The notes under the pieces are model-generated. The model searched no databases, was not told the origin of the DNA, and worked only from the letters and a program-made list of their open reading frames with translations. 64,000 nt of DNA from Roseivirga sp. BDSF3-8 (lineage in GTDB: Bacteria > Bacteroidota > Bacteroidia > Cytophagales > Cyclobacteriaceae): contig NZ_JBGNFV010000001.1 in NCBI RefSeq assembly GCF_041449215.1, positions 5,101,001 to 5,165,000 on the forward strand, read 5' to 3'. This document shows, piece by piece, positions 6,631 through 15,998 of this stretch (its first letter is position 1; each line of letters opens with the position of its first letter). A program made the translations under genes and the position numbers.

Positions 6631-8589
6631 ATGCGCTCATTTAAATCAATATTACCACACTGTGCGATCTTGTTGGCCGTATGTCTGGTCTTTCCGCTTT
6701 CGTCGTACGGGCAGGACGTCAGGCGCTACACGGGGCCCTTTCAGGCAGAAGATTATTCAGGAAAAGCTGATTTTGGGTACTACATACAGGAAAATGACAC
6801 CATCCTGGAAGGTCCCTTTCAGCTACAGCGCTCAGACCTTGACCCTCTCCTGACCGAAGGAAGCCAGTATTTTTCATTCAAAGGCGGCTATAAAAACGAC
6901 TTACCTATTGGCAACTGGCAATTCCAGTTCGGGGATTTTCAAGCCACTGAAAATGCATCACTCGTTGATTATCAGTACAACGTAAAGGTAAAAGGCGCCC
7001 TGCTCGAGGTTTCCGGGGAGGTTGGCAATGGCAAGTTTCAGGGGGAGTGGACGCAAACGGTTAAGCGATTAGAAAATTCAAACGTAGATACCACCCTTTT
7101 CCTCAGCACCATACAGTTTAAGGACGGATATCCGCAAAAGAGCTTTCGTATTGAAGATGATGAGAAGGTGCTATTGGGGCGCGTACTCAGAGACGGACTG
7201 GCCCATGATGTATGGGAACTATATGATAAGAAGGTTCCGGACCCCATAGAGTACTGGCACTTTAATGAGGGGAGGCTGGAAAAAATTGTAAGCAGTCGAA
7301 ACGGTGAGTCCGAATCTTTGGAAATATTTGGCAGTAACATCGAAAACGCCCAAACCATTGATCTGGATGAACGCTATGCCAGGATCCTGGCCCTGCGTTA
7401 CGCTACCGATGAGGGACCCGAAAGCAGTACCATCGGTTTACTCACCGAAAATGCCGCTAATTATCAGAAGCTGGATAATGTATATACTGCATTAGGAAAG
7501 CCGGTTTTCATTTCTGCCTTTAAGGTGCAAGTGGCTCACTTCCCGCTCGATAAGGCGCAAAAGAAGCAGTTGGATGAGATCAGGGCGAATTTGAAAAAAG
7601 CAGAAGCAATAAGCAACGAGCTACTCAGCAATACGCAGCTTCAGCTCATTAAACTTACCGATGAGGAAGTCCTGTATCTGCTGTCATCGGTCAAAAGCTT
7701 AAATGAAGAACTTCAGGCTCCCATAAGCCAGCTTATCACCTATTATGAGGAAGACATCCTCCAGTTTGTACAAAAGGATAATGTTCTGAAGGCACTATGG
7801 CCTCAGGCCAAACCTGCCGCTATTGAGGTCACCTATAATAACGGCAATGATACGATTACGCGAACGTTCACCGGCCCCGGGGCAGATGACTTTACTTTCG
7901 ACACTTACGATCTTTCTAATGTAAACCAACTGGCTCAATACACCTTTCAAAGTATCGACTCCATCCGGCGGGCACTAGATAAGAAGTTGATGCACCAGGA
8001 TCGACGAAAAGACCTGGAGGATACCGAAGAAAGAATGATCGCCGAAATGACACATTTAAGCGGGTTCGTGGATTCCCTGAGCAATGTCGTTTCCGGTCCG
8101 TATCAAAATGCACTCCAGAGCATAAAAGCTACAGCCAATGGCATCCTTAAGCGCTATTCTGAGATGAAAGATGCAAACCCTGATAGCCAGCAGGCAGACC
8201 TGTTACTCACCTGTCTAAGCCAAATGGATGAGCTGGCCATCGCCGTTTCAACGCTCCCTGCCCGAGAGGAGGAAATACAGCAGGCATATACAAAAGAGGT
8301 CTGGAACCCCTTCACCTTCACGTATATGAATGAGAAGACCAAGAAGCCTATTACGTCTGCCTATCAAAACATACTCGTTCCCTATTTACTCGAAAAGATA
8401 AGCACTAACCTTTCCTGCGATAACGCTGAGACACTGCTCCGGTATAATGAGGCCATCTATCAGCGAACGCTGGATATGAAAGATGAAGGTACAGGAAAAG
8501 TAGAGCGAAAGCTCAAAAGAGAGCGAGACCCTCAGGAAGTACTACAGTTGTTTGACGTTCCATCATACATGGAGAAGATTGACGAATGA
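6631..8589 (+). CDS. Large exported protein with MORN-like N-terminal region
   Basis: The 652-residue product starts MRSFKSILPHCAILLAVCLV, a Sec signal peptide ending near SSYGQ; I chose this ATG because the 35 codons upstream add an implausible N-terminus. Residues about 25-240 contain MORN-like beta segments (for example GGYKNDLPIGNWQFQFGDFQ and GNGKFQGEWTQT), which in such proteins form repeated hairpins. The C-terminal half is highly helical with coiled-coil character (KKQLDEIRANLKKAEAISNE). It probably resides in the periplasm or on the envelope. It is the first gene of a three-gene operon: its stop overlaps the next ATG as ATGA. The third gene also carries MORN repeats, hinting at a shared complex. 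No specific function is known to me. Confidence 0.75.
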   Translation: MRSFKSILPHCAILLAVCLVFPLSSYGQDVRRYTGPFQAEDYSGKADFGYYIQENDTILEGPFQLQRSDLDPLLTEGSQYFSFKGGYKNDLPIGNWQFQFGDFQATENASLVDYQYNVKVKGALLEVSGEVGNGKFQGEWTQTVKRLENSNVDTTLFLSTIQFKDGYPQKSFRIEDDEKVLLGRVLRDGLAHDVWELYDKKVPDPIEYWHFNEGRLEKIVSSRNGESESLEIFGSNIENAQTIDLDERYARILALRYATDEGPESSTIGLLTENAANYQKLDNVYTALGKPVFISAFKVQVAHFPLDKAQKKQLDEIRANLKKAEAISNELLSNTQLQLIKLTDEEVLYLLSSVKSLNEELQAPISQLITYYEEDILQFVQKDNVLKALWPQAKPAAIEVTYNNGNDTITRTFTGPGADDFTFDTYDLSNVNQLAQYTFQSIDSIRRALDKKLMHQDRRKDLEDTEERMIAEMTHLSGFVDSLSNVVSGPYQNALQSIKATANGILKRYSEMKDANPDSQQADLLLTCLSQMDELAIAVSTLPAREEEIQQAYTKEVWNPFTFTYMNEKTKKPITSAYQNILVPYLLEKISTNLSCDNAETLLRYNEAIYQRTLDMKDEGTGKVERKLKRERDPQEVLQLFDVPSYMEKIDE

Positions 8590-9410
8590 AGCGCCCCATT
8601 TATAAATTTCAATTAGTGCTGGCCCTTCTTATTACCTGTGCCGGATTACAGGCTCAGGCGCAAGACTCCCAGCCACCGGAACAGTCTGAATATAAAGAGC
8701 CGGTCACGCGGTTATGGATTAACACCTATGGAAACTTTCGTTTATCCAAAAGGCTGTTTTGGATCGCTCAGACCCACTTCCGGTTCCAGGAGAAGGGTGA
8801 TACGCCCTTTGCAGGTCAGATTGCACAGGTCTATAACCGCCACGCGATCAGTTACCTGTTATCCAAGTCCTTTAATATGAGTGTGGGCGGGGTGCTGCGA
8901 GTCAATTTTAACACGCAGGATTCACCAAGCGGCAAAAGGTCTGTTCCCGAGTGGCGTATCTGGCACGAGTATCAGTTTGCCATGCCATTAGAGCGACTCA
9001 TGGTCTATCATCGTATCCGGCTTGAGCATCGCTGGTCAAAGGGCTTTGCGGAAGGCAGTGAATACATTTTCAGAAACAGGTGGCGCTATATGCTGACGGT
9101 AAAGATTCCCGTAAACAAGCCGGTGCTTTCTCCCAAAACGTTTTACATCGCACCTGAGGCCGAACTGATCATGCAAAGTGGCGAACCGGTGGTAGATAGC
9201 CCTATGGAAGACCTGAGATTGCATACCTCATTCGGGTACATCCTAACCCCACGCCTTACCGTGGCCGCAGGGGTGATGTACTCACAAGGCCAGGAGCTTG
9301 CTGACGGAGCTTTCTATAACCAAAAATGGACTACGCGCCTCCATGTCTATTTTGCCCCCGATTTCAGAAAGGTCAAGAATAGGCTACCATCAATTCATAT
9401 GAATGATTAA
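8586..9410 (+). CDS. DUF2490-type outer-membrane protein
   Basis: A 274-residue protein with an N-terminal signal peptide (MKRPIYKFQLVLALLITCAG, cleaved near AQA). The mature part has the alternating aromatic/hydrophobic pattern of an outer-membrane beta-barrel, with RLWINTYGNFRLSKRLFWIA, YEYQF/WHEYQF-type strands and RLEHRWSKGF characteristic of DUF2490 proteins of Bacteroidota. It sits in the outer membrane; DUF2490 has no established activity. Start and preceding stop overlap by 4 nt, implying coupled translation with the exported MORN-like protein upstream, and the MORN protein follows after 15 bp. Confidence 0.8.
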   Translation: MKRPIYKFQLVLALLITCAGLQAQAQDSQPPEQSEYKEPVTRLWINTYGNFRLSKRLFWIAQTHFRFQEKGDTPFAGQIAQVYNRHAISYLLSKSFNMSVGGVLRVNFNTQDSPSGKRSVPEWRIWHEYQFAMPLERLMVYHRIRLEHRWSKGFAEGSEYIFRNRWRYMLTVKIPVNKPVLSPKTFYIAPEAELIMQSGEPVVDSPMEDLRLHTSFGYILTPRLTVAAGVMYSQGQELADGAFYNQKWTTRLHVYFAPDFRKVKNRLPSIHMND

Positions 9411-9425
9411 GGATAGCTATCGAGC

Positions 9426-10289
9426 ATGAAAAAATACAGTAAAATCACCATCACCTCTGTGTTACTAGCCGTCGCTGTCGGCGTAGGGATATTCTATTTC
9501 TTTCAGGTAAAATCTCTCCAAAATGACCTTCTCCAGAGCCGTGAACGAGCCGAAATAGCCGAAGATGAACTGGTAGCGCAGAAGAAAGTACTTGGCATAG
9601 ACTCGCTGCTGCTTGCCGGAAAACACGATGAAGCCCTTACAGCCTATAAAGCCCTTCAGACCAGCGAAAAAGGAACCACCAATGCCTTTATTGACCTGCG
9701 CATTGAGCTTGCTCAAAGGCTCATCACCTTGCAGGAAGAGGTAAGGGCTTTGAATTCAAGGGACAGGTATGCGATGGATTCCAGCGATACCCTTCAGACA
9801 GAGGATGCAGCCGCGGCCGATCGGGTCAGGCAATTAGACTCACTGAGCTTTGCCCTCACAAAAGCAAAGGCCCAGGTCGAAAACCTGGAACGCCAGTTCG
9901 TACAAAGGTCTTTTGGCGAATACCTTACCTTTACCAGCAGCAAAGGGAATAAAGTAGATTATGTAGGGAAAGTCGAAAATGGGAAGGCAAACGGAAGAGG
10001 CGTAGCCCTCTTCAGCACCGGAAGCAGGTATGAAGGTGAGTGGAAAAACAACATGCGCCATGGAAAAGGCATCTTTTACTGGCCCGATGGAGAGTATTAC
10101 TCAGGCGAGTACAAAAACGATCAGCGCCACGGGCAAGGAACATACTACTGGCCCAACGGAGAGAAGTATACCGGTAGCTGGGAAAACAACGAGCGAAATG
10201 GAGAAGGCACCTTTTACGGAAAAGAGGGAGAGATAGTGGCTGATGGCATTTGGAAAGACGATGAACTGGTAAAAGCAGAAAATAAGTAA
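9426..10289 (+). CDS. Membrane-anchored coiled-coil MORN-repeat protein
   Basis: A 287-residue protein with one N-terminal membrane helix (residues about 8-27, ITSVLLAVAVGVGIFYFF). A long helical coiled-coil region follows (residues 28-165), then four consecutive MORN repeats to near the C-terminus (for example YEGEWKNNMRHGKGIFYWPD and YSGEYKNDQRHGQGTYYWPN). MORN repeats form extended beta-hairpin solenoids that mediate protein or lipid contacts. The likely topology is inner-membrane anchored with the repeats in the periplasm. It is the last gene of the operon beginning at 6631; downstream lies non-coding DNA and an IS200 element. Exact role unknown. Confidence 0.82.
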   Translation: MKKYSKITITSVLLAVAVGVGIFYFFQVKSLQNDLLQSRERAEIAEDELVAQKKVLGIDSLLLAGKHDEALTAYKALQTSEKGTTNAFIDLRIELAQRLITLQEEVRALNSRDRYAMDSSDTLQTEDAAAADRVRQLDSLSFALTKAKAQVENLERQFVQRSFGEYLTFTSSKGNKVDYVGKVENGKANGRGVALFSTGSRYEGEWKNNMRHGKGIFYWPDGEYYSGEYKNDQRHGQGTYYWPNGEKYTGSWENNERNGEGTFYGKEGEIVADGIWKDDELVKAENK

Positions 10290-10692
10290 GATTCATATCT
10301 TTCCTGGCTGTTTTTTGGATGAAAGCCAGAGAGCCATTCGGGGAAGGTATTCTTTTTTGAAAGACTCCAAAATGCCCGCCTGATGTTGGGAGGCTTATTC
10401 TTATCACTGAAGGTCAGCAACTCAGGCAGGACTGGTTCAGTCCTTTCTGCTTTCAGGGTAGACCCGTCCTTCAGTTTTTTCGGCTGCCTTCTGCCAGTAC
10501 ACAGGCCCGGCCTCTGAGGGCAGGATTAATTCAGATACTTCAGTCGGCACCTCACCCAATCAGGGCTCGATCTGTTTTCTATCAAAGCTGTTGGCCAGCT
10601 TCCAAAGTACATTCACGAACCTGGGAAGTCTTCAGTAGACAAGGCCAATTGCCGGTTGAAAATGACCCTCGATAGTGTGAAATATATAAATT
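10290..10692. other. Gene-free stretch between the MORN gene and the IS200 element
   Basis: About 400 bp without a supported gene. On the minus strand between about 10430 and 10625 one frame reads as a protein-like remnant (with segments such as FVNVLWKLANSF and EAGPVYWQKAAEKTEG) broken by a stop, so it may be a decayed coding fragment. I could not identify a source family. Confidence 0.4.
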
Positions 10693-10715
10693 ACCCCCAC
10701 CAAAGGAGGGGGTTT

Positions 10716-11192
10716 TCAATGGTTATTACCCCCAAAGGGGGATAGGCAGTTATCGAATAGCGGGATATCTATATCCCCATCCTCTTTCTTATCTTCCTTC
10801 TCCTGATACTTAACATACCGCTTTATCTTTTCTTCATCTATGCCTACCGTACTTACAAAATAGCCTCGTGACCAAAAATGATTGCCCCAATAGGGTTTTC
10901 TGCGAAGACTCTTGAAGTTCTTAAACATCATGATCGCTGTCTTACCCTTGAGAATACCCATGAAGTCTGATACACTAAGTTTCGGAGGTATACTACATAC
11001 CAAATGAACGTGATCTGGCTGAATGTTCAACTCTTCTACCTTGACCTCCTTCCATTCACATATCGTCTTTATCTTATTCTCCAACGTATCTGCAACAATA
11101 TCACGAAGTATACGGTGGCGGTACTTCGGGGTCCATACTACATGATAGACACAATAGTAAAAGCTATGCGATAGCTTACGATACTTGCTCAT
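10716..11192 (-). CDS. tnpA: IS200-family TnpA, Y1 HUH transposase
   Basis: A 158-residue protein starting MSKYRKLSHSFYYCVYHVVW; an in-frame start 11 codons upstream (11225) is less typical. The HUH metal-binding motif is visible in IQPDHVHLVC and the single catalytic tyrosine in KIKRYVKYQEKED, with the WTPKYRHRIL segment typical of the Transposase_17 family. It excises and inserts single-stranded DNA using the hairpins described for the element. The last codons and stop overlap a perfect CCCCC-AAA-GGGGG hairpin (10729-10741), so the 3' coding end may double as a structural site. The gene appears intact. Confidence 0.92.
   Translation of the reverse strand: MSKYRKLSHSFYYCVYHVVWTPKYRHRILRDIVADTLENKIKTICEWKEVKVEELNIQPDHVHLVCSIPPKLSVSDFMGILKGKTAIMMFKNFKSLRRKPYWGNHFWSRGYFVSTVGIDEEKIKRYVKYQEKEDKKEDGDIDIPLFDNCLSPFGGNNH
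10729..10741. repeat. Perfect 5-bp GC hairpin within the tnpA 3' end
   Basis: CCCCC-AAA-GGGGG forms a compact stem with a 3-nt loop inside the final codons of tnpA. Only 15 bp separates it from the larger hairpin at 10693-10713, which has the same arms and the same AAA loop, so the two look like a duplicated structural site. Confidence 0.7.
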
Positions 11193-11251
11193 TCCACAAT
11201 ATACCCCTACTGGCATAGCCCTCAAACATGACCACCGTCTAAGACGGTGGT

Positions 11252-11449
11252 TTTAATTCGATTAATAAAAGGAAATGATACCAGTTATGAGTACGGGAGC
11301 ATTTCTTGATAGATCTTATCAGAACTTCCTTTAAGTTTAAAAGTACTTTTTCTAATTAATACCGGAGCCTAAAGCAGTGATCAAAATAAGGCCATACTAT
11401 ATTATTGCCGGCTGCTCCTGAGTAATATTTAAAAAAAAACTGCTTCATA
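11252..11449. other. Intergenic region downstream of the permease gene
   Basis: About 200 bp, AT-rich, between the IS200 hairpin and the stop of the FtsX-type permease. A nine-A run at 11431-11439 (T-run on the minus strand) could form part of a terminator, but I see no strong stem beside it. Confidence 0.4.
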
Positions 11450-13939
11450 TTATTCATTTCTCATAGCATGAATAGGGTTTCTGAGAGCTGCTTTCAGCGT
11501 ACCATAGCATGAACTTATGCCGGCAATCGTTATAATAAATAGAATGGGCAGAAGGAAAAGCCACCAATACATTTTTTGCTTGAACGCATAGCTTTCCAAC
11601 CATTCATCTGTAATGAAATAGGCAATGGGGATACCTATAATACTGGCTACAATTACGAGTTGCAGAAAGTACTTTGCAAAAAGCGTAGAAATATTTCCTA
11701 TAGTGGCGCCATATACCTTTCTGATACTTATCTCACGGGCTTTCTTCTGGGCCATAAACTTGGTCAGTCCAAATACCCCTAGTGAGGCCACCAGTATGGC
11801 TATGAATGTAAAAACGGAGAATATCCTGATGAATTGCTGATCGCTGGCATACTGATTGGCATAATAATCCTTCAGGAAGAAGTACTCAAATGGCTCGTCG
11901 GGAAAAAGACTTTGCCATTGAGCGCGTACACTTTCTACTAAGTCCCCCTGTCCGGCCTGGTTACTTTCTACTATAAAGTAGCCGGTGCGTATGTCAGTGA
12001 AAAAGGCCAGTGGCTCATACCCGGCCTTTGGTGTACTATGATGGAAGTCTTTTAACACGCCTGCCACTTCGTATTCGGCCACATTCCCCCCGCCATATAT
12101 TACACCTACCTTTTCAGAGATTGCCTGGTCAGGGGTTTGATACCCCAGCAGACGAACCGCCTCCTCATTGAGCACAACCTGGCGGGCACTATATTCCTCA
12201 TTAGCCGAGAAGCTGCTTCCTCTCAGAAACTCCACATCGAGTTGTTCCAGGTAGCCCGGCTCAACCCCTATTTCCTTTACATCCTTACCTTCTGCAGCTT
12301 TTTGTCCCATTCGAACCATCTTTTTTTGCCACAAATTGCGCTGGCCGGGTATGAAGGTAGTAGCTGAAACGGCCGTAATAGCAGAGTTATCAGACAGCCT
12401 GTCTCGAAATGTATTCAGATAGTTAATGAACTGGGTATGGTCTGAAGCCTTTTTTGGGGCGGTTATGACGAGTTTACCCGAAATTCGTATGCCAAGATCC
12501 TTATCCTGCATAAAGTCGATCTGCCTGTAGATGATGAGAGCAGACATCACTAATACAATGGTTATCACAAACTGGGTGCCTACGAGCACCTTCTTAAAAC
12601 GCCCTCCACTTATACCGGAACGGAGCTTACCACTCAGGGCTTCACGCGGATTAATACCGGACAGTACTATGGAAGAATGGAAGCCGGTAAAGAAGGTACC
12701 GAGTATAACGATTAGGGCGACCTCTATCCAGAAGAAGGGCTTCAAATGCCAGTCTGTAATAATACTGACTGACAAAAACGCTGAAAACAAGGGAAGCAGC
12801 ACGGCGTAAATGGCAATAGCCAAAGCCACTACAATAATGTTCAGCATGAAGGACTCCATGGCAAATTGCCCTGCCAGGCTATTCCTTTCGGCCCCTACTG
12901 TTTTACGTAAGCCTATCTCTTTGACCCTTTCTGTAGATAGAATGATGGAAAGATTTACATAATTGGTCCAGGCCAGGGCAAGGATCAGTATGGCCACTCC
13001 TGCCAGCAGTAGCACAATCCTGATATCCCCATTAGCGCGCGGTTCATTTGTCAGGTCAGAATACAGGTGGATTTTTTCTATGGGCTGTAACTTATACGCC
13101 TCAGCTATCCCCTCCTTTTCCAGTTGTTCACCACGCAGTTCCTGAATGTAATAATTGATATTCAGTTCCACGTCAGCAGGATCTGTACCGGGTGACAGGG
13201 CCAGGTAGGTATACCACTGCGGATGCCCCCACATATTCTCCATCATACCCGCTACCATTTCCGGAGGCATCTCCCCTCCCCCGAAAATGCTGTAGAGAGA
13301 TTCATGAGAAAAGAGGAAATCAAACTCCAGGTGAGCGTTATCGGGATAATCTTCAAATACACCGTCTATCCGAAAAAGATGCTCGGCATTATCACCGGTA
13401 TACACCAACGTTTGGCCGATTATGTCTTTTTGTTTCCAGCCACTACCATAATATTTTTCTGCCGCATGCTCAGAAATGAGGATAGTGCTGGGCTCACCCA
13501 GTGCAGTGCTACTATTCCCTCTGAGTAACTGAATGTCCAGGTAGTCGAGGGCCGGCTTATCGGCAAAGTATGCCTTACTCTCCTTAAAAACAGGACTTCC
13601 GGGACCCTGATCCGGAGAAAGAAGAAACTCTCCTACTGTAAAATGAAGCCTGAAGTACTCTTCGATACCAGCTACATTGTCATGAAGATGACTCCCCAGA
13701 GGCACGTCTGTATAGGCAGTCTCACTCTCTACCACACCTTCACGGCTCTTTGCAAGGGAAATACGATATAGCCGGTCACTATCTTCTGAAAACGTATCGA
13801 AGCTCAACTGATAGTGAACGTAATTTATGATCAGCAGAAAGGAAACGACTCCGCAAATAAGACCGAATATGTTTATAAACATAATCAGTTTATTTTTAAA
13901 GGTAAACCGTAACCAGAGTCTGATATTATTACTTAGCAT
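11450..13939 (-). CDS. FtsX/MacB-type ABC transporter permease
   Basis: An 829-residue inner-membrane protein of the large two-repeat permease class abundant in Bacteroidota. Each half has one helix, a large periplasmic MacB_PCD-like domain and three further helices: hydrophobic segments at about residues 17-40, 305-330, 360-385, 400-425, then 450-475, 700-725, 755-775 and 785-810. The FtsX signatures ERVKEIGLRKTVGAERNSL and KKAREISIRKVYGAT precede the helix triplets in each half. MacB-type systems act as mechanotransmitters rather than classical transporters and need a separate ATPase, which is not encoded nearby. It is in the same direction as the NRPS operon and starts 118 bp downstream of its last gene, so it could be read through, but the gap makes a separate transcript equally likely. 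Confidence 0.88.
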   Translation of the reverse strand: MLSNNIRLWLRFTFKNKLIMFINIFGLICGVVSFLLIINYVHYQLSFDTFSEDSDRLYRISLAKSREGVVESETAYTDVPLGSHLHDNVAGIEEYFRLHFTVGEFLLSPDQGPGSPVFKESKAYFADKPALDYLDIQLLRGNSSTALGEPSTILISEHAAEKYYGSGWKQKDIIGQTLVYTGDNAEHLFRIDGVFEDYPDNAHLEFDFLFSHESLYSIFGGGEMPPEMVAGMMENMWGHPQWYTYLALSPGTDPADVELNINYYIQELRGEQLEKEGIAEAYKLQPIEKIHLYSDLTNEPRANGDIRIVLLLAGVAILILALAWTNYVNLSIILSTERVKEIGLRKTVGAERNSLAGQFAMESFMLNIIVVALAIAIYAVLLPLFSAFLSVSIITDWHLKPFFWIEVALIVILGTFFTGFHSSIVLSGINPREALSGKLRSGISGGRFKKVLVGTQFVITIVLVMSALIIYRQIDFMQDKDLGIRISGKLVITAPKKASDHTQFINYLNTFRDRLSDNSAITAVSATTFIPGQRNLWQKKMVRMGQKAAEGKDVKEIGVEPGYLEQLDVEFLRGSSFSANEEYSARQVVLNEEAVRLLGYQTPDQAISEKVGVIYGGGNVAEYEVAGVLKDFHHSTPKAGYEPLAFFTDIRTGYFIVESNQAGQGDLVESVRAQWQSLFPDEPFEYFFLKDYYANQYASDQQFIRIFSVFTFIAILVASLGVFGLTKFMAQKKAREISIRKVYGATIGNISTLFAKYFLQLVIVASIIGIPIAYFITDEWLESYAFKQKMYWWLFLLPILFIITIAGISSCYGTLKAALRNPIHAMRNE

Positions 13940-14057
13940 GAATAACTAATTGGGCGTTTTAACTGATAAATCACAAACTATTAATCCCATAATTTCGGAA
14001 AAATTGTCTGCAATAAAATTTAACTCACGAGGATAACAGGTATGTTCAAAAACAAGG

Positions 14058-15992
14058 TTAGCAGGATACATGAAGCATCCCTTCTATGGCAAACTCTTTT
14101 ATCTTGTTCAATAAAAGGGTACGCACTGCCTGAAATACCTCTTCTTCGGATTGGAACTTTATCCCCAGCTCTTCCTCCAGGTACTGACTGAAAATGCTAA
14201 GCACATGTGGATACTGCGCCCTGAAAATAGCCACCATATCATTCAGGCCATCTTTAACCGGGCGGGAATTATTGAAAGCATCAAGCACTATCCGGTATAC
14301 CCCTACGCTAAATTTCCTGACATTTCCTTCCGGAAAAATACGATAGAGATAGGTTCTATTACCATAGCTGAATAAAAACTCCCCGAACTCCTCTTCGGTG
14401 AATTTTCTACCCGGTGCCGGAGCCTCTTCGTAGCTATCCATAAAAAGGTATGGGAAGTGACGGGCGGTAAGCTCTTCAAACGCATCATCCGGTCTGCCAA
14501 TTAAGCTTTCGGTGCTCTCTGCTATGGTCAGTTCCTCCTGAGCCAGACGGTAATAATCCACCTGCCTTTTCGTCTCAAACAGGAATTTCTCTCTTTGAAA
14601 TTGATGGTGAAGCTCTGCAGTATCAGCCTGGTCGGTAAGCAATTGAGTGACAGATTTTTCAAGCCGTTTAAAGAGACTTATTTCACCAGTCCATAGCAGG
14701 CAGTCCTGATACACTTCCGGTGAATGTGCCTTTAATAAATCCACCGTTACCTTAAACTCCTTTTGTAGCCAGACGTCAGCTAGCTGTCCGGAGCCGAAGG
14801 AGGCTATTCTGCCCGATGGCTTATCCGCGCCAGAAGCGCCGAGCCGTATATGGGGCACAGGAGATATATTCGTATGGTTCTCTTCGTGCTGCTGAAAATC
14901 TGCCAGAAAAGTGGCTGCTTCCATGTGGTGCCTTAACCGGTTAGCGTCCGTTAGAGCCGTATCCCGGCCCAGTCTGCGGATAAGGTAGTCCGCCACTTTT
15001 TCTGCCATTGCATGCCACTGTTTATCGCCCGTGCAGAGATAAAGTTCCTTAAAGAAATAGCCATACCCCGTCAGGCCGGACGCAAAAGATAGTGAGTGAG
15101 CCGGTCCCTCACTGGCCAGGATTTGAGTAATCTGCCTGGCCACCTCCAGGGGCTTTATCAATAGCTCATCATCTCCAAGTAACTTGTAAGCCTGCAGTCT
15201 GACCCAGACAATGCCGCTTGCTCCGGTCTCAAATCCATAGTTTCCATACCCTTCTTCTGTAGTCAGGTTCCTATAGTCCGGCCAGGTACTTGTTTCCTCA
15301 TCATATACACTATCTTCATAGGCGAATATCTGCGGTAGAATCTCCCTGCAGCCATCGGACTCTAAAGCTGAGCACAATACATAGGCAATTCCTGAAGTTC
15401 CATACGCCAGACTGATACTTCCCTGGCGTTCATCCGTAGCAGGTGGCCACAGGATTCCCTCCGTGCCCAACCAGGCACTGCCCAGCAGGTCCTCTATCAT
15501 GCTGGTAATCGGTGCCGAATTGGCTGTATCGATATTCTCTCCGGGCAGAGCAAGCAGGTTAAGTATACGGCCGGCCTGACCCCGGTACAGGGAGTAGTCC
15601 CCTACCGCTCTGTGGCGGATAAACTTATTACTTACCTGCTCCCCTCCTATCCTGATAGCTTCCCTGAGGTACTTCTCATCGCCGGTCCCCCCGTAGAGCT
15701 GCTTGTATAAGGCAAGCAGCCTGCCCTTTCCATCGCGCACACCGTAGTGGTTCGAGGATAGCGCCCTGGATCCTGATGTTAAGGCATCGAGTGTTTCATA
15801 CAAGCCCTCCTGCCCGGTATGAGATTGTAATGCAGCCAGGTCTGCCAGGAGCTGTATCTGCTGCTTCAATGGCAGCATTGAAAATTCTTTATCCTGAATA
15901 GCCTTTCGGCATTGACTAACCACCCCTTTTAGCAACCCCGTCATAAAGTCTTTCGCTGTGGTTTCGGTATTCGATGCTTGATATCCCCGCAT
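14058..15992 (-). CDS. LanC-like (alpha/alpha toroid) protein without zinc ligands
   Basis: A 644-residue protein, last gene of the NRPS directon. Residues about 80-370 carry the repeated Gly-x-x-Gly helical-hairpin motifs of the LanC fold: SLYRGQAGRI, SLAYGTSGIAYVL, GFETGASGIVWV and SFASGLTGYGYFF. The zinc-binding Cys and Cys-His of lanthionine cyclases (WCxG and CHG) are absent, so lanthionine formation is unlikely; the toroid is probably used for binding or another reaction. Residues about 400-644 form a separate, mostly helical domain I do not recognise. Soluble, no signal peptide. It starts 6 bp after the GT-A-like gene, so it should be co-expressed with the tailoring genes. Confidence 0.6.
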   Translation of the reverse strand: MRGYQASNTETTAKDFMTGLLKGVVSQCRKAIQDKEFSMLPLKQQIQLLADLAALQSHTGQEGLYETLDALTSGSRALSSNHYGVRDGKGRLLALYKQLYGGTGDEKYLREAIRIGGEQVSNKFIRHRAVGDYSLYRGQAGRILNLLALPGENIDTANSAPITSMIEDLLGSAWLGTEGILWPPATDERQGSISLAYGTSGIAYVLCSALESDGCREILPQIFAYEDSVYDEETSTWPDYRNLTTEEGYGNYGFETGASGIVWVRLQAYKLLGDDELLIKPLEVARQITQILASEGPAHSLSFASGLTGYGYFFKELYLCTGDKQWHAMAEKVADYLIRRLGRDTALTDANRLRHHMEAATFLADFQQHEENHTNISPVPHIRLGASGADKPSGRIASFGSGQLADVWLQKEFKVTVDLLKAHSPEVYQDCLLWTGEISLFKRLEKSVTQLLTDQADTAELHHQFQREKFLFETKRQVDYYRLAQEELTIAESTESLIGRPDDAFEELTARHFPYLFMDSYEEAPAPGRKFTEEEFGEFLFSYGNRTYLYRIFPEGNVRKFSVGVYRIVLDAFNNSRPVKDGLNDMVAIFRAQYPHVLSIFSQYLEEELGIKFQSEEEVFQAVRTLLLNKIKEFAIEGMLHVSC

Positions 15993-15998
15993 ATGATT

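Larger units (their letters stand above)
10693..11251 (-). mobile_element. IS200-type element (tnpA only) with subterminal hairpins
   Basis: A single tnpA gene on the minus strand is bracketed by two strong hairpins: ACCACCGTCT-A-AGACGGTGGT (11231-11251) on the 5' side and ACCCCCACC-AAA-GGAGGGGGT (10693-10713, one A/A mismatch) on the 3' side. IS200/IS605 elements lack inverted repeats and target duplications and are processed as single strands at such subterminal hairpins. No tnpB is present. Exact cleavage ends cannot be read from sequence alone, so the element may extend a few tens of bases beyond these marks. Confidence 0.75.

Noticed and set aside
10012-10407. Minus-strand 131-codon ORF opposite the end of the MORN gene
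   Set aside because: It is antisense to the MORN repeats and shows only composition inherited from them.
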